Of a stretch of DNA of 47,864 nt, positions 7,871 through 16,004 are shown one piece after another. Position numbers and translations under genes: made by a program. Within the stretch, counting starts at the first letter, position 1. Every line of letters begins with the position of its first letter. A model generated the notes under the pieces. It saw only the letters and a program-made list of their open reading frames with translations, was not told the origin of the DNA and ran no database searches. Origin of the DNA: Xanthomonas maliensis (GTDB taxonomy: Bacteria > Pseudomonadota > Gammaproteobacteria > Xanthomonadales > Xanthomonadaceae); the NCBI RefSeq assembly GCF_009192945.1, contig NZ_NSET01000043.1, positions 1 to 47,864 on the forward strand, in the 5' to 3' direction.

Positions 7871-9214
7871 ATCGAACCCTCAGTTACATCCCCGTTCACG
7901 CTGCGCGTCATTCCACGCGATCAGCACACCATTTCGCGCAAGGACATCAGCCCCAATGCGCTACGCGTGTTGTACCGCCTTCGCGAGGCCGGCTTCGGTG
8001 CCTATCTGGTCGGCGGTGCCGTGCGCGACTTGTTGGTCAGCGGCCATCCCAAGGATTTCGACGTTGCCACCGACGCCACGCCCGAAGAGGTCAAGGCGCT
8101 GTTCCGCAATTGCCGACTGATCGGACGCCGCTTCCGACTGGCGCACGTGGTCTTCGGCCGCGAGATCATCGAAGTGGCCACCTTCCGCGCCAACGTCGAT
8201 GATGGCAGCGGCGATCGCGAATTGGATAACGGTCGGCTGGTACGCGACAACGTCTACGGCACCATCGAGGACGATGCGATCCGTCGCGACTTCACCTGCA
8301 ATGCGCTGTATTACGCGATCGAAGATTTTTCCGTGCGCGACTACTGCGGCGGGTTCGAGGACGTGCAGGCGCGGTTGATGAAGCTGATCGGCGATCCGGA
8401 GCAGCGCTATCGCGAGGATCCAGTGCGCATGCTGCGCGCGGTGCGCCTGGCGGCCAAGCTCAGTTTCGAGATCGAGGCCGGCACCGCCGAGCCGATCCCG
8501 CGTTTGGCCGGGCTGCTGGCCGAGGCAGCGCCGGCACGGTTGTTCGAGGAAATCCTCAAACTGTTCCTGTCCGGTCACGGCGTCGCCAGTTTCGAAGGGC
8601 TGGAGCGTTACGGCCTGCTGGCTGCGTTGTTCCCCGAGAGCGCGGCGGCGCTACGCTCCAATCGCAGCGGTGCGCTGCGGCGGATAGTGCTGGAAGGTCT
8701 GCGCAATACCGATGCGCGGGTGGCCAACGATGAGCCGGTGTCGCCGTCGTTCCTGTTCGCCTTGCTGTTGTGGCCGGCGTTCTGCCGCACGTTGATGGGC
8801 TTGCAGGCCCAGGGCGTACAGCCGGAGGACGCGCAACGGCGCGCCGCCGACCGCGTCACCTTGCATCAACTGGAGCGGGTGGCGCTGCCGCGCCGCTTCT
8901 CGTTGCCAATGCAGGAAATCTGGCTGTTGCAGACCCGGTTCTCCTCGCGCCAGCGCAAGCGGGTGTTCCGCACGCTGTCGCATCCGCGCTTCCGCGCCGC
9001 CTTCGACTTCCTGGTGCTGCGCCAGTTCGCCTCGTCCGATCACGCCGCGGACGTGGAGTTCTGGCGTGAGGCCCAGCAGTCTTCCGGCCAGGAGCTGGTG
9101 GCGGCGATCGAGACCGCGCAGGCCGAGTACGACGAAGAGGGCGAGGGCACCGGTGCGGCCCCCCGCAAACGTCGGCGCCGCCGCCGCCGCAGTGGCCCAG
9201 GCGCAGGCGAGTAA
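7871..9214 (+). CDS. pcnB: Poly(A) polymerase I
   Basis: PcnB adds poly(A) tails to RNA 3' ends, marking them for decay. Visible features are the nucleotidyltransferase core LVGGAVRDLL, PKDFDVATDATPEEV and FRNCRLIGRRFRLAHV, the RRDFTCNALYY and REDPVRMLRAVR segments of the tRNA-nucleotidyltransferase/PolyA-pol fold, and a very basic arginine-rich tail. The first ATG/GTG/TTG in frame is the GTG at 7967, but it would cut off the family-conserved IPRDQHTISRKDIS. No standard start codon lies between the in-frame stop at 7826 and that GTG. I therefore place the start at one of two tandem ATC codons (7868 or 7871) just after GGAAG; 7871 has the better spacing and gives 447 residues. E. coli pcnB also uses a rare AUU start. 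folK begins 3 bases after the stop. Confidence 0.9.
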   Translation: MEPSVTSPFTLRVIPRDQHTISRKDISPNALRVLYRLREAGFGAYLVGGAVRDLLVSGHPKDFDVATDATPEEVKALFRNCRLIGRRFRLAHVVFGREIIEVATFRANVDDGSGDRELDNGRLVRDNVYGTIEDDAIRRDFTCNALYYAIEDFSVRDYCGGFEDVQARLMKLIGDPEQRYREDPVRMLRAVRLAAKLSFEIEAGTAEPIPRLAGLLAEAAPARLFEEILKLFLSGHGVASFEGLERYGLLAALFPESAAALRSNRSGALRRIVLEGLRNTDARVANDEPVSPSFLFALLLWPAFCRTLMGLQAQGVQPEDAQRRAADRVTLHQLERVALPRRFSLPMQEIWLLQTRFSSRQRKRVFRTLSHPRFRAAFDFLVLRQFASSDHAADVEFWREAQQSSGQELVAAIETAQAEYDEEGEGTGAAPRKRRRRRRRSGPGAGE

Positions 9215-9217
9215 ACC

Positions 9218-9703
9218 GTGCACGCCGCGTTTGTCGGCCTGGGTGCCAACCTGGGCCCGGCCGAGGACAGTGTCCGCCAGGCCATCGCTGCGCTTGGCGG
9301 CTTGCCGCAAACGCGCCTGATCGGCGCTTCGCGGCTGTATCGCACCCCTGCCTGGGGGCGTCAGGACCAGCCGGACTTCATCAACGCAGTGGTGCACCTG
9401 CAGACCAGCCTGGCGCCCTTGGCGCTGCTTGACGCGTTGCTGGGCATCGAACAGACCTTCGGCCGCCAGCGCCGCGACGACGATCGCTGGGGGCCGCGTA
9501 CGCTGGACCTGGACCTGCTGTTGTACGCCGATCAGATCATCGACCAACCACGGCTACAGGTGCCGCACCCGCATCTGCATGCACGTGCGTTTGCCCTGTT
9601 GCCGCTGGCCGAGCTGGCCCCGGAGCTGCGCATTCCCGGCCATGGAACAGTGCGGCACGCCCTGCAGGGCGTGGATGCCTGCGGGCTGGAGCCGATTGGG
9701 TAG
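9218..9703 (+). CDS. folK: 6-hydroxymethyl-7,8-dihydropterin pyrophosphokinase
   Basis: FolK transfers pyrophosphate from ATP to 6-hydroxymethyl-7,8-dihydropterin in folate synthesis. The 161-residue protein has [13 protein letters not shown] at the N terminus, the substrate loop around RLYRTPAWG, the [19 protein letters not shown] signature near residues 87-106, and [18 protein letters not shown] near the C terminus. The GTG start lies 3 bases after pcnB, so translation is probably coupled. The -10-like GATAAT overlapping its stop codon (9703-9708) could serve panB. Confidence 0.95.
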   Translation: MHAAFVGLGANLGPAEDSVRQAIAALGGLPQTRLIGASRLYRTPAWGRQDQPDFINAVVHLQTSLAPLALLDALLGIEQTFGRQRRDDDRWGPRTLDLDLLLYADQIIDQPRLQVPHPHLHARAFALLPLAELAPELRIPGHGTVRHALQGVDACGLEPIG

Positions 9704-9738
9704 ATAATGTCCGGCTTATCACCCCTCGCAATGAGTTC

Positions 9739-10554
9739 ATGAGCAGCCATACCGACAGCAAGCCCTGGACCGTGCCCGCCCTGGCCGAGGCCAAGCGCGA
9801 TGGCCGCAAACTGGTCATGTTGACCGCTTACGACGCCGGCTTTGCGCGGACCTTCGACGCCAACGGCGTGGACCTGATCCTGGTCGGCGATTCGCTGGGC
9901 ATGGTGGTGCAGGGGCATGAGTCGACGCTGCCGGTGACCACGGCCGACATGGTCTATCACACCGCCGCGGTGGCCCGTGGCCTGCAGCGTGCCTTGCTGG
10001 TGGCCGATCTGTCGTTTCAGGCCGATGCCACGCCCGAGCGGGCGCTGGATGCCGCGACCCAGCTGCTGCAGGCCGGCGCGGAGATGGTCAAGATCGAAGG
10101 CGCCGGACACAAGCTGGATGTGATTCGCTACCTGGTCGAGCGCGAGATCCCGGTGTGCTCGCACCTGGGCCTGACTCCGCAGTCGGTGCTGCGTTTCGGC
10201 GGTTACAAGGTGCAGGGCCGTGGCGAGGCCGCCGACCAGCTGCGCGCGCAAGCGCAGGCAGTGGTCGCCGCGGGGGCGGCGCTGGTGGTGCTGGAATGCG
10301 TGCCATCGCCGCTGGCGCAGCAGATCACCGCCGAGCTGAGCGTGCCGACCATCGGCATCGGTGCCGGCCCTGGGTGCGACGGCCAGGTGCTGGTGATGCA
10401 CGACATGCTGGGCCTGGATAGCGGTCACCGCCGGCCCAAGTTCGTCAAGGATTTCCTGGCCGAGGGCGGCTCGGTGGCCGGCGCCGCGCGTGCCTACGCC
10501 GAAGCCGTGCGCAACGGCAGCTTCCCCGACGCCGAGCACGCCTACGCCGCATGA
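9739..10554 (+). CDS. panB: 3-methyl-2-oxobutanoate hydroxymethyltransferase
   Basis: PanB makes ketopantoate from 2-oxoisovalerate and 5,10-methylene-tetrahydrofolate, the first committed step of pantothenate synthesis. The 271-residue length is normal. Motifs include [11 protein letters not shown], the metal-binding [24 protein letters not shown], and the loop around VKIEGAG. Its stop overlaps the start of panC (ATGA), so the two are translationally coupled. A GATAAT box 31 bases before the start may be its own promoter; I see no strong ribosome site. Confidence 0.96.
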   Translation: MSSHTDSKPWTVPALAEAKRDGRKLVMLTAYDAGFARTFDANGVDLILVGDSLGMVVQGHESTLPVTTADMVYHTAAVARGLQRALLVADLSFQADATPERALDAATQLLQAGAEMVKIEGAGHKLDVIRYLVEREIPVCSHLGLTPQSVLRFGGYKVQGRGEAADQLRAQAQAVVAAGAALVVLECVPSPLAQQITAELSVPTIGIGAGPGCDGQVLVMHDMLGLDSGHRRPKFVKDFLAEGGSVAGAARAYAEAVRNGSFPDAEHAYAA

Positions 10555-11396
10555 TCCAGACCCTGACCGATCTTTCCGCGCTGCGCGCGCTGGTGGCTGG
10601 CTGGCGCCGCGAGGGCCTGCGGGTCGCGCTGGTGCCGACCATGGGCAACCTGCACGCCGGCCATTTCTCGCTGGTGATGCTGGCCCGGCAGTCTGCCGAC
10701 CGGGTGGTCTCCAGCGTGTTCGTCAACCCGACCCAGTTCGGGCCGAACGAGGACTTCGCCCGCTACCCGCGCACGCCCGAGGCCGATCTGCACGGCCTGG
10801 CCGACGCCGGCTGCGACGCGCTGTGGCTGCCGAGCGTGGACACGATGTACCCGCTAGGGACGGCGCAGGCCATGCGCATGCGCGCACCCGGCGTCAGCGA
10901 GGTGCTCGAAGGCGCCTGCCGGCCCGGCCATTTCGATGGCGTCTGCACGGTGGTGGCGCGGCTGTTCAACCAGGTGCAGCCGGACGTGGCCGCCTTCGGT
11001 CGCAAGGATTACCAGCAGCTGGCGGTGATCCGGCAGATGGTGGCCGACCTGGCGTTCCCGATCGAGATCGTCGGTGGCGCCATCGTTCGCGAGGCCGACG
11101 GGCTGGCGATGAGCTCGCGCAACCAGTACCTGTCGGCCGAGGAGCGGCCGCGGGCGGCGCGCATCCGCCAGGTGCTGTTGCAGATGCGCGAGCAGGCCAC
11201 CGCTGGCCTGGCGCGCGCGCAGGTCGAGGCCGAGGCTGTGCAGGCACTGGCGCAGTCCGGGTTCCAGGTCGATTACGCGGTGGTGCGTTCGCCGGATCTG
11301 AGCGATCCCGGCCCAGCGCCGCTGGCGGGGCCACAGGTGGCGCTGGTGGCCGCGCGCCTGGGCAACACCCGGCTGATCGACAACCTGGAATTCTGA
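10551..11396 (+). CDS. panC: Pantothenate synthetase
   Basis: PanC joins pantoate and beta-alanine using ATP. The 281-residue protein shows [15 protein letters not shown] with the HIGH-like [32 protein letters not shown] and the SSRNQYL (KMSKS-equivalent) region. It overlaps panB by four bases (ATGA). It is followed by a 105-base gap before panD, which seems to have its own promoter. Confidence 0.96.
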   Translation: MIQTLTDLSALRALVAGWRREGLRVALVPTMGNLHAGHFSLVMLARQSADRVVSSVFVNPTQFGPNEDFARYPRTPEADLHGLADAGCDALWLPSVDTMYPLGTAQAMRMRAPGVSEVLEGACRPGHFDGVCTVVARLFNQVQPDVAAFGRKDYQQLAVIRQMVADLAFPIEIVGGAIVREADGLAMSSRNQYLSAEERPRAARIRQVLLQMREQATAGLARAQVEAEAVQALAQSGFQVDYAVVRSPDLSDPGPAPLAGPQVALVAARLGNTRLIDNLEF

Positions 11397-11468
11397 GCCC
11401 GGGCAGGGCGCGGCTGAAGCCCTTACCCCCCGCGGTCGCGGCGGCCGGTCCACGCCGCCGCTTTCCGC

Positions 11469-11474
11469 TAAAAT
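11469..11474 (+). promoter_or_regulatory. Possible -10 box for panD
   Basis: TAAAAT in the panC-panD gap lies 28 bases before the panD ATG. A start around 11481 would give a short leader without a ribosome site. The -35 side is weak, so this is tentative. Confidence 0.35.
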
Positions 11475-11501
11475 GGCGACTTTCCTTCGTCGTTGCCCGT
11501 C

Positions 11502-11882
11502 ATGCACCTGTCTCTGCTGAAAGCCAAGATCCACCGCGCCACCGTCACCCACTCCGAGCTCAACTACGAGGGCTCGATCGCCATCGACGGCCTGCTGCTG
11601 GAGGCGACCGGCATCCGTGAATTCGAACAGGTCCATATCTGGGACGTCACCAACGGCGCGCGCTTCACCACCTACGCCATCCGCGCCGAGGACGGCAGCG
11701 GCATCATCTCGCTCAATGGCGGCGCCGCGCGTCATGTGCAGGTCGGCGATCTGGTGATCATCGCTGCGTTTGCCAGCATGAGCGAAGAAGAAGCCAAGAC
11801 CTTCCAGCCCAATCTGGTATATGTGGGTGCGCACAACGCGATCACTCACACCAACCACAGCATCCCCACGCAGGCCGCATGA
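11502..11882 (+). CDS. panD: Aspartate 1-decarboxylase
   Basis: PanD makes beta-alanine from aspartate and supplies PanC. It is a pyruvoyl enzyme that cleaves itself. Starting at the ATG at 11502 (not the upstream TTG) gives 126 residues and puts the self-cleavage site exactly at Gly24-Ser25 in [10 protein letters not shown], as in other PanD proteins. NGAR and LNGGAARH, which line the active site, are also present. The stop overlaps the pgi start (ATGA). Confidence 0.96.
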   Translation: MHLSLLKAKIHRATVTHSELNYEGSIAIDGLLLEATGIREFEQVHIWDVTNGARFTTYAIRAEDGSGIISLNGGAARHVQVGDLVIIAAFASMSEEEAKTFQPNLVYVGAHNAITHTNHSIPTQAA

Positions 11883-13393
11883 CCACCAACAACGGATTCG
11901 ACGCGCTTCACGCCCACGCCCAGCGCCTGCGCGGCGCTGCCATTCCCGCACTGCTTGCCGCCGAGCCGGAACGGCCAGCGCAGTACGCCAGGCAAGTCGG
12001 TCCGTTGTATTTCAATTTCGCGCGGCAGAAGTACGACCGCGCGGCGCTCGACGCGCTGTTCGCGCTGGCGCGCGAGCGCGATCTGGCCGGTGCGTTCGAG
12101 CGCTTGTTCCGCGGCGAACAGGTCAATGTCACCGAGCAGCGCGCCGCGCTGCATACCGCTTTGCGCGGCGATCTGACCGATGCGCCGCTGGCGTCGGACG
12201 CCTACGCGACCGCCGCCGAGGTGCGTCAGCGCATGGGGGCGCTGATCCAGCAATTGGAAGGCACCGAGGTCACCGACATCGTCAGTGTCGGCATCGGTGG
12301 CTCGGACCTCGGTCCGCGCCTGGTGGCCGATGCGTTGCGGCCGGTCTCCGGCGCGCGCTTCCGTGTGCATTTCGTCTCCAATGTCGACGGCGCAGCGATG
12401 CAGCGCACGTTGGCCACGCTGGACCCGGCACGAACCGCCGGCATCCTGATCTCCAAGACCTTCGGCACCCAGGAAACCCTGCTCAACGGCAGCATCCTGC
12501 ATGCCTGGCTGGGCGGTAGCGAGCGGCTGTATGCGGTCAGCGCCAATCCCGAGCGTGCCGCCAAGGCCTTCGCCATCGCGCCGGGGCGTGTGCTGCCGAT
12601 GTGGGACTGGGTCGGCGGCCGCTATTCGCTGTGGTCGGCGGTTGGCTTTCCAATCGCGCTGGCGATCGGTTTCGAGCGCTTCGAACAATTGCTGGAGGGT
12701 GCAGCGCAGTTCGATGCGCATGCGCTCAACACGCCCTTGGAAGAAAACGTCGCCGTGCTGCATGGGCTGACCGCGGTGTGGAACCGCAACCTGCTGGGCA
12801 GTGCCACCCACGCGGTGATGACCTACGACCAGCGTCTGGCGCTGTTGCCGGCGTACTTGCAGCAATTGGTGATGGAGAGCCTGGGCAAGCGTGTCAAGCT
12901 CGATGGCTCGGCGGTCGATAGCGATACCGTGGCGGTCTGGTGGGGCGGGGCGGGCACCGATGTGCAGCACAGTTTCTTCCAGGCGTTGCACCAGGGCACG
13001 AGCGTGGTACCGGCCGATTTCATCGCCACGGTCCATAACGACGATCCATACGGGGAGAATCATCAGGCCTTGATGGCCAACGTGTTGGCGCAGACCGAAG
13101 CGCTGGCCAATGGCCAGGACAGCAGCGACCCGCATCGCAGCTACCCGGGCGGGCGTCCGAGCACGGTGATTCTGCTCGATGCGCTGACGCCGCAGGCGCT
13201 GGGCGCGTTGATCTCGATGTACGAGCACAGCGTCTACGTGCAGTCGGTGATGTGGGGCATCAACGCCTTCGACCAGTTCGGCGTGGAGTTGGGCAAGCAG
13301 TTGGCCAGCCAGTTGCTGCCGGCGCTCAAGGGCGAGGCGGTAGACGTGGCCGATCCGGTCACCCGCGCCTTGCTGGCCAAGTTGCACGGCTGA
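11879..13393 (+). CDS. pgi: Glucose-6-phosphate isomerase
   Basis: Pgi interconverts glucose-6-phosphate and fructose-6-phosphate. The 504-residue enzyme has [25 protein letters not shown] (phosphate site), the signature [16 protein letters not shown], and the [11 protein letters not shown] segment with the catalytic region. It is coupled to panD by a four-base overlap and followed by a good terminator, so it closes the pcnB-folK-panBCD-pgi run. Confidence 0.97.
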   Translation: MTTNNGFDALHAHAQRLRGAAIPALLAAEPERPAQYARQVGPLYFNFARQKYDRAALDALFALARERDLAGAFERLFRGEQVNVTEQRAALHTALRGDLTDAPLASDAYATAAEVRQRMGALIQQLEGTEVTDIVSVGIGGSDLGPRLVADALRPVSGARFRVHFVSNVDGAAMQRTLATLDPARTAGILISKTFGTQETLLNGSILHAWLGGSERLYAVSANPERAAKAFAIAPGRVLPMWDWVGGRYSLWSAVGFPIALAIGFERFEQLLEGAAQFDAHALNTPLEENVAVLHGLTAVWNRNLLGSATHAVMTYDQRLALLPAYLQQLVMESLGKRVKLDGSAVDSDTVAVWWGGAGTDVQHSFFQALHQGTSVVPADFIATVHNDDPYGENHQALMANVLAQTEALANGQDSSDPHRSYPGGRPSTVILLDALTPQALGALISMYEHSVYVQSVMWGINAFDQFGVELGKQLASQLLPALKGEAVDVADPVTRALLAKLHG

Positions 13394-13424
13394 GCGCAGC
13401 GCACCGGCTGGCATGCTGACATGC

Positions 13425-13450
13425 GAACGGGGCCTAAGGGCCCCGTTCCG
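13425..13450 (+). terminator. Rho-independent terminator after pgi
   Basis: A 10-bp inverted repeat GAACGGGGCC / GGCCCCGTTC with the loop TAAG lies 32 bases after pgi. The T-run after it is weak. Confidence 0.7.
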
Positions 13451-13639
13451 TTATCTGATGTGGTGCATCGAAGCGGATGGATGGCCGATCCGGCATCGGT
13501 GACCGCGCGGTCGCGTCGGCGCATCATCCACGCCGACCAAACCAATCGCTGCGATCGCAAGATATCAACGAAGCGATGCAGCGCCGGGCGCGCTGCCGCT
13601 TCGCTGGTCTCGACGCGCGGCCGACAGCGGCACGTCGAC

Positions 13640-15595
13640 TCAGGCCCGCCGCAGGCGCACGCCGACCGGATCGCCGGTGAGATAGCCGACCGCGCCGCCG
13701 AAGCGATCCTTGTAGTTGGCCCGCACCAGCGGATCCAGCGTGGCCTTGACGGTATCGTGCAACGGGCTTTCCCAGTCGCCAGGATGCTGGAAGTTGCTCA
13801 TCACGTAGGTCCAGCCGTGGATCTCGTCGACTGCATGCAGGCCGGTGGATTCGGCGCCTGCCGGCACCGACAGTACGCGCGTCAGCGCGCCAGTGTCCAC
13901 GTTGTAGGCCCACAGGAAATTGTTGACGTGCAGGCTGCTGTCTTCGCCGATGAATAAGGTGCGCAGCGATTCGGAGAACTTGAGGTTATCCGGGTTGGCG
14001 ATGCGCTCCGGGTCGGCGAGGTTGCCCAGCGCATCGGCCTGTGCCAGATCGCGGCCGGTCAGGGCAGCCGGTGCGGCCATGTCCACCGGCACCCACTCGC
14101 TATGGATCGGTGCGCCTGCACTGTCGCGGCGACCGCCGCGCAGGTTGAGCGCGTACACCGCGCCGGATTGCGGCCCTTGCACCTTCACGTCGCCCGAGCC
14201 ATCGAGCATGCTAGTGACGATGTAGGACATCGCCATATAGGCGATCTTGTCCTTGGCGTTGACCGTGGTGCCTTCGAGCTTGGTGAATCCCATGCTGCCG
14301 CCGGCCAGCGCGGCATAGCGATGCGTTTCCAGATAGGTCGCCGCCTTCTCCATGCCGGGCTTGATGCGAATCCAGTTGTGGGTGCCGTTGAACGGGATGC
14401 GAGTAAAGGACGCATCGCCTGGGTCGCTCAAGTGCACGTCGAGAATGTCGGCGGCGGTCAGACGGTCTGCCAGCGCTTCGATTTCCGCGCTGGTGGCGTG
14501 GCCGAGGCGGATCCAGCTCAACGTGGCGGCACCTGGGCCGATGCCCGAGGTCTGGTGCCAGCGGCCGACATACAGCGTGCCGGCCGACAGATCCGCCTCG
14601 CGATCGGCAATGAACATGAACAAGCCGCCATTGGTGGCGTCGTCGCCCATCAGCACGGTGCGGCGATCGGGCATCACCTGCACCAGTTCGTGCGAGATGC
14701 GACCAAGACAATAGTGCTTGCGCACGCTGCCGGTGCCGTCCGGGTGCACGGTGATCTCCGGCAGGTGGCCGTAGTGATACGGATTGGCGCGTTCCGGATC
14801 GCCATACAGATGAGTGCTGTAGCTGCGGAACTGGGTATTGCTCGCCAGCGCGGTGGCGTCGGGCTCGTATTCTTCGCTGGACAGGTGCGTGTTCCAGGGC
14901 GACAGGCTGGCGCCGCAGGTGGTCCACAAGCCATGCACCGGAGAGGTGTCGACGTTGTGGTACTTCACCAGCGACAGCGCGCCGGTGGCCGGATCCTGGT
15001 CCAGCGTCAGCACCGCGATCGGTGCCGGCAGGTGGCGATTGGTGTCGTGGCCGGCTTGGTCGCGAGTGGTGTACTCGAACTGCACCACTGCGAACACGGG
15101 ATTGCCCTTGACCCCGGGCACATGTGCGTCCGGTAAGGTCAGCAGCGAAGAGCCATCCGGGCAATCGGAAAAGAACTGACGCTCGGCCCCGGGCTTGGAG
15201 CGGTCGATGATGGGACGATGCTGGATGTCGTAATACCCGCCGGCCAAGACCGTGCCGCCCTTGCCGTCGGGAACCTGGTCGCCGGTAACGAAGAAGGGGC
15301 GATAGGTCAGCGCATAGCGCTGCTGGCTGCCGTCGGCACGGGTCAGCGTCAACGCCGAGCCGACCGTGGTGGTGGCCATCGCCGCGGGGTTCTGCAGGTC
15401 GGGCGCTGGCATGCCATGAAATTGGGCATGCACCAGCTGTGGCGGTTGCGTCGATGGACGCAGCGGACCGGCGCCCATGGCTGCACCGCCGAGTTGCTGC
15501 AGGGCGGTGGCGCTGGCGCTGCCGAGCGGCAACAAGGGGACGCTCGCCAGCAGCTGGAGCGCGCGGCGACGGGAAAGCGTAGGCGAGGGGGACAT
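13640..15595 (-). CDS. phoX: PhoX-family alkaline phosphatase (DUF839)
   Basis: PhoX enzymes are secreted phosphatases that release phosphate from organic esters under phosphate starvation and use calcium and iron rather than zinc. The 651-residue protein starts with a Tat signal (SRRRALQLL at about residues 8-16, then a hydrophobic core and ASA). The mature part carries DUF839 features such as the TTCGASLSPWNTHLSSEE segment, the YGHLPEI segment, LGRISHELVQV and LMGDDATNGGLFMFIAD. A Pho-box-like double repeat lies about 74 bases upstream. I choose phoX over phoA because no PhoA-type serine motif is present. The longest frame has a good length for the family. Confidence 0.88.
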   Translation of the reverse strand: MSPSPTLSRRRALQLLASVPLLPLGSASATALQQLGGAAMGAGPLRPSTQPPQLVHAQFHGMPAPDLQNPAAMATTTVGSALTLTRADGSQQRYALTYRPFFVTGDQVPDGKGGTVLAGGYYDIQHRPIIDRSKPGAERQFFSDCPDGSSLLTLPDAHVPGVKGNPVFAVVQFEYTTRDQAGHDTNRHLPAPIAVLTLDQDPATGALSLVKYHNVDTSPVHGLWTTCGASLSPWNTHLSSEEYEPDATALASNTQFRSYSTHLYGDPERANPYHYGHLPEITVHPDGTGSVRKHYCLGRISHELVQVMPDRRTVLMGDDATNGGLFMFIADREADLSAGTLYVGRWHQTSGIGPGAATLSWIRLGHATSAEIEALADRLTAADILDVHLSDPGDASFTRIPFNGTHNWIRIKPGMEKAATYLETHRYAALAGGSMGFTKLEGTTVNAKDKIAYMAMSYIVTSMLDGSGDVKVQGPQSGAVYALNLRGGRRDSAGAPIHSEWVPVDMAAPAALTGRDLAQADALGNLADPERIANPDNLKFSESLRTLFIGEDSSLHVNNFLWAYNVDTGALTRVLSVPAGAESTGLHAVDEIHGWTYVMSNFQHPGDWESPLHDTVKATLDPLVRANYKDRFGGAVGYLTGDPVGVRLRRA

Positions 15596-16004
15596 TGCGA
15601 CTCCGGATCAAAGACATCGACGCCGCGGTGATGGCGATGCGGCAAGCCGCTCACGCTAGGTCGCATAGATGACCGTTGTTTGACAGCGGGCTCACCCGTT
15701 GGCGGTGATTCGGAGTCGCTGGAAAAGGTGCGCAGGCTTTGCGCACCGGCTCGCTTGCGGGGTGATGCGCTGCAGCAAATCAGCGTGGTCGCCTGCGCGC
15801 CTTCAGTGGCCGGTTCAGGGCGATTTCCTGCGGTTTCACGCCGGCTGTCGGTATTCCAACCCTATAGCCGAGCACCATAAGTTCCGACTGATTTCGCATA
15901 GCTTCAACCGCGGTTGACAGGGTTTGGGAATCACGCAAGCGTACGCCGCCTACCGGTCTGCGGCTGTGCATGGATTGCCGCGGGGGACCTAATTGGAGAA
16001 CCAC
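15596..16004. other. Intergenic region between divergent phoX and GH3 glucosidase
   Basis: These 409 bases carry the promoters of two divergent genes. I see one Pho-box-like repeat near the phoX end (annotated separately) and no coding region. A TTGACA at 15914-15919 could be a -35 box towards the glucosidase, but no good -10 is at the right distance. Confidence 0.5.
15669..15686 (-). promoter_or_regulatory. Putative Pho box upstream of phoX
   Basis: On the minus strand CTGTCAAACAACGGTCAT contains two direct 7-mers (CTGTCAA and CGGTCAT) separated by four bases. Each matches the PhoB half-site CTGTCAT at six of seven positions. It lies 74 bases upstream of the phoX start and in the right orientation. 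Confidence 0.65.

Noticed and set aside
7967..9214. GTG at 7967 as the pcnB start
   Set aside because: It would remove the conserved segment before LYRLREAG and has no ribosome site; the upstream ATC codons fit better.
11846..13414. 522-codon frame on the minus strand
   Set aside because: It mirrors pgi, which is certain, and has no ribosome site or family signs.
15890..15930. HrpX PIP box (TTCGC-N15-TTCGC) before the GH3 gene
   Set aside because: One TTCGC is present at about 15894, but no second copy lies 15 bases later.
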